A DNA stretch of 41,432 bases from NCBI RefSeq assembly GCF_946479415.1, contig NZ_CAMLFY010000032.1:1-41432 (forward strand), read 5' to 3'. The first letter of the stretch is position 1. Each line of letters begins with the position of its first letter. Positions 40,498-41,432 of this stretch are shown here, piece after piece. The notes under the pieces were generated by a model that searched no databases, had not been told where the DNA came from, and was given only the letters and a program-made list of their open reading frames with translations. Source of the stretch: an uncultured Shinella sp. Lineage in GTDB: Bacteria > Pseudomonadota > Alphaproteobacteria > Rhizobiales > Rhizobiaceae. The position numbers were made by a program, and so were the translations under genes.

Positions 40498-41432
40498 TTA
40501 GTATTGGTCTTCGTAGCGCTTGGCGAGATCTTCGATGTTCTCGGGCGGCCATGCCGGCACTTCCATGCCGAGGTGCAGGCCCATGGAAGCGAGAACTTCC
40601 TTGATTTCGTTGAGCGACTTGCGACCAAAATTCGGAGTACGAAGCATTTCGGCTTCGGTCTTCTGAATGAGATCGCCGATGTAGACGATGTTGTCGTTCT
40701 TCAGGCAGTTCGCCGAACGGACGGAAAGTTCCAGTTCGTCGACCTTCTTGAGGAGCGCCGGGTTGAACGCCAGTTCGGTGACCGATTCTTCTTCGGCTTC
40801 CTTCTGCGGTTCGTCGAAGTTGACGAAGACCGAGAGCTGGTCCTGAAGAATGCGGGCTGCAAACGCGATCGCATCTTCGCCGGTGACGGAGCCGTCAGTC
40901 TCGATGGACATGGTCAGCTTGTCATAGTCGAGAACCTGGCCTTCACGGGTGTTTTCCACCTTGTAGGACACTTTCTTGACCGGCGAGTAGAGGCTATCGA
41001 CCGGGATAAGGCCGATCGGAGCATCTTCGGAACGGTTACGATCGGCCGGGACGTAGCCCTTGCCGTTGTTGACCGTGAACTCCATGCGGATTTCCGCGCC
41101 CTCGTCGAGGGTGCAGATCACATGGTTCGGGTTCAGGATCTCGATATCGCCGACCGTCTGGATGTCACCAGCCGTTACGACGCCCGGGCCCTGCTTGCGG
41201 ACAACCATGCGCTTGGAATCGTCGCCATCCATCTTGATGGCGATTTCCTTGATGTTGAGCACGATATCGGTCACGTCTTCGCGGACACCCGGGATAGACG
41301 AGAACTCGTGCAGGACGCCGTCGATCTGCACGGCGGTAACAGCCGCACCGCGCAGCGACGACAGGAGAACGCGACGCAGCGCGTTGCCGAGCGTCAGGCC
41401 GAAGCCACGCTCCAGCGGCTCGGCAACAAGGC
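40498..41432 (-). CDS. rpoA: RNA polymerase subunit alpha, partial (N-terminus beyond the window)
   Basis: Core RNA polymerase subunit; about 311 residues are visible. The frame is open to the window end, and the visible part already contains [20 protein letters not shown] then [20 protein letters not shown]. About 25 N-terminal residues are missing. The assembly domain is followed by a linker and the C-terminal DNA- and activator-binding domain ([20 protein letters not shown], then [18 protein letters not shown]). An apparent start at 41331 is only an internal valine codon. It is the usual penultimate gene of the alpha operon. Confidence 0.98.
   Translation of the reverse strand, partial: LVAEPLERGFGLTLGNALRRVLLSSLRGAAVTAVQIDGVLHEFSSIPGVREDVTDIVLNIKEIAIKMDGDDSKRMVVRKQGPGVVTAGDIQTVGDIEILNPNHVICTLDEGAEIRMEFTVNNGKGYVPADRNRSEDAPIGLIPVDSLYSPVKKVSYKVENTREGQVLDYDKLTMSIETDGSVTGEDAIAFAARILQDQLSVFVNFDEPQKEAEEESVTELAFNPALLKKVDELELSVRSANCLKNDNIVYIGDLIQKTEAEMLRTPNFGRKSLNEIKEVLASMGLHLGMEVPAWPPENIEDLAKRYEDQY

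Noticed and set aside
1..41432. CRISPR arrays, toxin-antitoxin pairs, phage defence genes.
   Set aside because: No regularly spaced repeats and no gene with such motifs was seen; the region is metabolic.

Overview
The window reads as chromosomal (or chromid) DNA of a Rhizobiaceae-type alphaproteobacterium (Rhizobium, Ensifer, Shinella or Agrobacterium relatives). The rpoA and rplQ products, the DUF1883 and small ASDPI-type proteins, the AapJQM-like transporter and a RIME-type palindromic intergenic element all point there. The genus cannot be fixed by eye. No tRNA, rRNA, CRISPR array, phage gene or intact insertion sequence was found.

Two parts can be told apart. Positions 1 to about 30000 form a catabolic accessory region. 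From right to left on the minus strand, 8325 to 15 carry a polyamine-type ABC transporter with two different ATPases, two permeases and a Tat-exported binding protein. An SDR dehydrogenase and a hydantoinase/oxoprolinase A subunit (HyuA) lie in the same set, and a fragment of an Old Yellow Enzyme-like gene lies upstream. Next (9278-12508, minus) comes a CaiB-family CoA-transferase, an acyl-CoA dehydrogenase and a HTD2/MaoC hydratase, divergent from a LysR regulator (12950). A polar amino-acid ABC operon follows (14210-19042, plus), with two tandem near-identical binding proteins and two permeases; its ATPase gene survives only as a truncated remnant. After it come an OsmC protein, a class I aminotransferase, a cystathionine beta-lyase-type enzyme, a gamma-glutamylcyclotransferase-like protein and an MmgE/PrpD protein. 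The block ends with a compact operon, pxpB-pxpC-pxpA-accB-accC-accB-like (25316-29986), joining the three subunits of 5-oxoprolinase to a biotin carboxylase, a biotin carrier and a second carrier-like protein without the biotin lysine.

The most striking signal in this region is a repeated 17-bp inverted motif, GATAC-N7-GTATC. It contains the ATAC-N7-GTAT core that BenM/CatM-type LysR regulators bind. I see it in front of the LysR gene itself, before the amino-acid transporter, twice between the aminotransferase and the beta-lyase, twice (weaker) between the cyclotransferase and PrpD, and in degenerate form before hyuA and the polyamine-type transporter. This suggests that the LysR protein controls the scattered operons as one regulon. 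A coherent reading, which is inference, is uptake and breakdown of gamma-glutamyl or cyclic amide (5-oxoproline or hydantoin-like) compounds, with sulfur-bond and CoA-thioester steps around it.

Positions about 30200 to 41432 are ordinary rhizobial core genes: an endonuclease/exonuclease/phosphatase-fold membrane protein, two alpha/beta hydrolases, two small proteins, a DUF1883 protein, rarA, a Do-family protease, msrPQ, a RIME-type repeat, a membrane diguanylate cyclase, and rplQ and rpoA (rpoA cut by the window end).
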